Below are positions 5,775-7,181 of a stretch of 7,181 nucleotides of DNA, one piece after another. The stretch covers positions 1 through 7,181 of the forward strand of contig CANJWU010000058.1 in assembly GCA_947478655.1 (NCBI GenBank), read 5' to 3'. Every line of letters starts with the position of its first letter. Positions within the stretch are counted from its first letter, which is position 1. This DNA comes from Sphingobacteriales bacterium. GTDB taxonomy: Bacteria > Bacteroidota > Bacteroidia > Sphingobacteriales > Sphingobacteriaceae. Below the pieces are notes generated by a model. The model was not told the origin of the DNA. It saw only the letters and a program-made list of their open reading frames with translations, and made no database searches. The translations under genes were made by a program, and so were the position numbers.

Positions 5775-7181
5775 TTATGGTAAAAGTCGACCGTACATTC
5801 TAGGGAACGGAATCGATTCGCGCACATGTGGAAGTTTACAAACCCAGGCAACCAATCTTTCCAAACCTAGTCCAAAACCGGCATGAGGAACCGATCCATA
5901 TCTTCTCAAGTCTAAATACCATTCGAAGGCCTCCATAGGCAAATCATGTTCCTTTATTTTAGAAATTAATAGGTCTTTATCGGTTTCTCTTTCGCCACCA
6001 CCTACAATTTCGCCATAACCCTCGGGTGCTAAAACATCCACTCCTTTGGCATATCGACTATCGTTTGAGCGTTTTAAGTAAAATGCTTTGACCTCATGTG
6101 GCCAATCATATACCATAATTGGCGTATCGAATAATCTGGTTAGTACCGTTTCGTCCGAACCGCCAAAATCTTCTCCATCTTTAAAATTAAGCGCAGACTG
6201 TAACCACTGCGGAATATTTTTTTGGTTTTCTTCGCAATCTTTTAATTCCTCTCTTAAACTAGTCACTTTACCAACATGGAAATTTACTTCGCCTTTTTTT
6301 AATCCTGGTGTAGCAATTTTTGTTTCTCTATCTACAATTTCTGCATTGATTTCGTCGATACGAGCACTTACTTTTGCTAAATCTTCTTCTAAAGTTTTAA
6401 TCGAATTTTTTCCATTTACATCTAGTTCGCCTTTAATCATTTTAACGGCATCGGCATATGGAATACGAGGAAATTTTTGAACGATATTTTTTAGCACGGT
6501 AGTATCTCTTTCAATTACGGCTAACTCAACTTCGCATTGGGTTAATACTTTTCCAACTACGAATTTTAAAAACGATTCAATTAAATCCATGTTTTGATCT
6601 AAATCGTAGAAAGCCATTTCTGGTTCTATCATCCAAAACTCCGATAAGTGGCGGCGTGTTTTAGATTTTTCTGCTCTAAATGTTGGACCGAAAGTATAAA
6701 TTTTGCCCATGGCCATAGCCATCGCTTCGCCATATAATTGGCCCGATTGCGACAAATATGCAGGCATATCGTAAAACTCTGTTTCAAATAAATTGGTAGT
6801 TCCTTCGCAGGCATTGCCAGTAAATATTGGCGCATCCATTTGCACAAATCCTTCTTGTTGAAAAAATTCGTGTATAGCAAAAATAATGCTATTCCTAATT
6901 TTCATGATGGCCCATTGGCGCCTAGAGCGTAACCATAAATGACGGTTGTCCATTAAGAATTCGATACCATGTGCTTTTTTAGCAATAGGATATTCTTCTG
7001 CAACTTGGTAGACATGAATATGGCTTACTTGAATTTCGTAACCACCTTCTTGGCGATCATCTTTAACTACCATTCCGGTAATTTCAACCGAACTTTCGAG
7101 TGTTAATTTATCGGCTTGGTTAAATTGATCTTGGTCGATGGTATTTTCGGTTACTACACATTGGCAAATTCCAGAACCATC
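5775..7181 (-). CDS. asnS: Asparaginyl-tRNA synthetase (5' truncated by the window edge)
   Basis: The frame stays open from the stop at 5775 to the right edge, so the start and roughly the first 40-50 codons are missing; 468 residues are visible. The enzyme charges tRNA-Asn with asparagine in the cytoplasm. The end of the OB-fold anticodon-binding domain is visible (DGSGICQCVV at the edge, then LESSVEITG). The class IIb catalytic core follows: motif 1 (EGFVQMDAPIFTG, visible 110-122), motif 2 (FGPTFRAEKSKTRRHLSEFW, 164-183) and motif 3 (GFGLGLERLVAW, 435-446). The C-terminus, IPFPR plus a short tail, separates AsnRS from AspRS. Between YADAV and KAFY the chain is about 70 residues longer than the E. 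coli enzyme as I remember it. The extra part is charged and probably helical or coiled-coil (about visible 254-336). The frame is intact, so this is an insertion and not damage. Confidence 0.95.
   Translation of the reverse strand, partial: DGSGICQCVVTENTIDQDQFNQADKLTLESSVEITGMVVKDDRQEGGYEIQVSHIHVYQVAEEYPIAKKAHGIEFLMDNRHLWLRSRRQWAIMKIRNSIIFAIHEFFQQEGFVQMDAPIFTGNACEGTTNLFETEFYDMPAYLSQSGQLYGEAMAMAMGKIYTFGPTFRAEKSKTRRHLSEFWMIEPEMAFYDLDQNMDLIESFLKFVVGKVLTQCEVELAVIERDTTVLKNIVQKFPRIPYADAVKMIKGELDVNGKNSIKTLEEDLAKVSARIDEINAEIVDRETKIATPGLKKGEVNFHVGKVTSLREELKDCEENQKNIPQWLQSALNFKDGEDFGGSDETVLTRLFDTPIMVYDWPHEVKAFYLKRSNDSRYAKGVDVLAPEGYGEIVGGGERETDKDLLISKIKEHDLPMEAFEWYLDLRRYGSVPHAGFGLGLERLVAWVCKLPHVRESIPFPRMYGRLLP

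Noticed and set aside
6088..6480. 130-codon plus-strand frame opposite asnS
   Set aside because: It lies wholly antisense to a conserved, intact synthetase reading frame; its Ser/Thr/Phe-rich translation is what antisense of this coding frame would produce and shows no domain or start signal.
6629..6880. 83-codon minus-strand frame inside asnS in another frame
   Set aside because: It overlaps AsnRS motifs 1 and 2 in the correct frame and has no recognisable features of its own.

Overview
The window looks like ordinary, AT-rich chromosomal DNA of a member of the Bacteroidota. Several signs point there. One is an outer-membrane protein that joins a Bacteroidota-type beta-barrel domain to thrombospondin type 3 repeats and an OmpA domain. 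Others are A-rich sequence in place of clear Shine-Dalgarno sites, a promoter of the TTG / TAnnTTTG type, and an rnpA locus followed by an S41 processing peptidase. Genus and family cannot be fixed from the sequence.

Layout from left to right. Bases 1-1513 (+) hold the 3' part of a DUF5723-like/TSP3/OmpA outer-membrane protein gene whose start lies outside the window. It converges on a minus-strand gene series, and the two transcription units share one perfectly symmetric terminator hairpin (1509-1550). The minus-strand series, in order of transcription, is rpmH (5536-5378), rnpA (5299-4898), yidD (4917-4696), an S41 C-terminal processing peptidase (4690-3044), a TauE/SafE (TSUP) permease (3040-2225) and tsaB (2225-1542). 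Apart from a 78-base gap between rpmH and rnpA, the genes overlap or lie 3-5 bases apart, so this reads as a six-gene operon driven from a promoter at about 5622-5652. Upstream, bases 5775-7181 (-) hold most of asnS, cut by the right edge. The 238-base asnS-rpmH gap contains the promoter and a run of seven A/T tracts spaced about 10 bases apart.

Functionally the series is mostly housekeeping for translation and the envelope: ribosomal protein L34, the protein subunit of RNase P (tRNA 5' maturation), TsaB (t6A modification of tRNA) and AsnRS (tRNA charging), together with YidD (membrane insertion), a periplasmic processing protease and a permease. rpmH-rnpA-yidD is the ancient conserved core; the last three genes are a lineage-specific extension, with yidC absent from its usual place.

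I do not see a mobile element, CRISPR array, tRNA/rRNA gene, defence system or other novel system. The points most worth a second look are the helix-phased A-tracts upstream of rpmH, a predicted helical insertion of about 70 residues in AsnRS, the symmetric double-duty terminator, and the composition of the operon.
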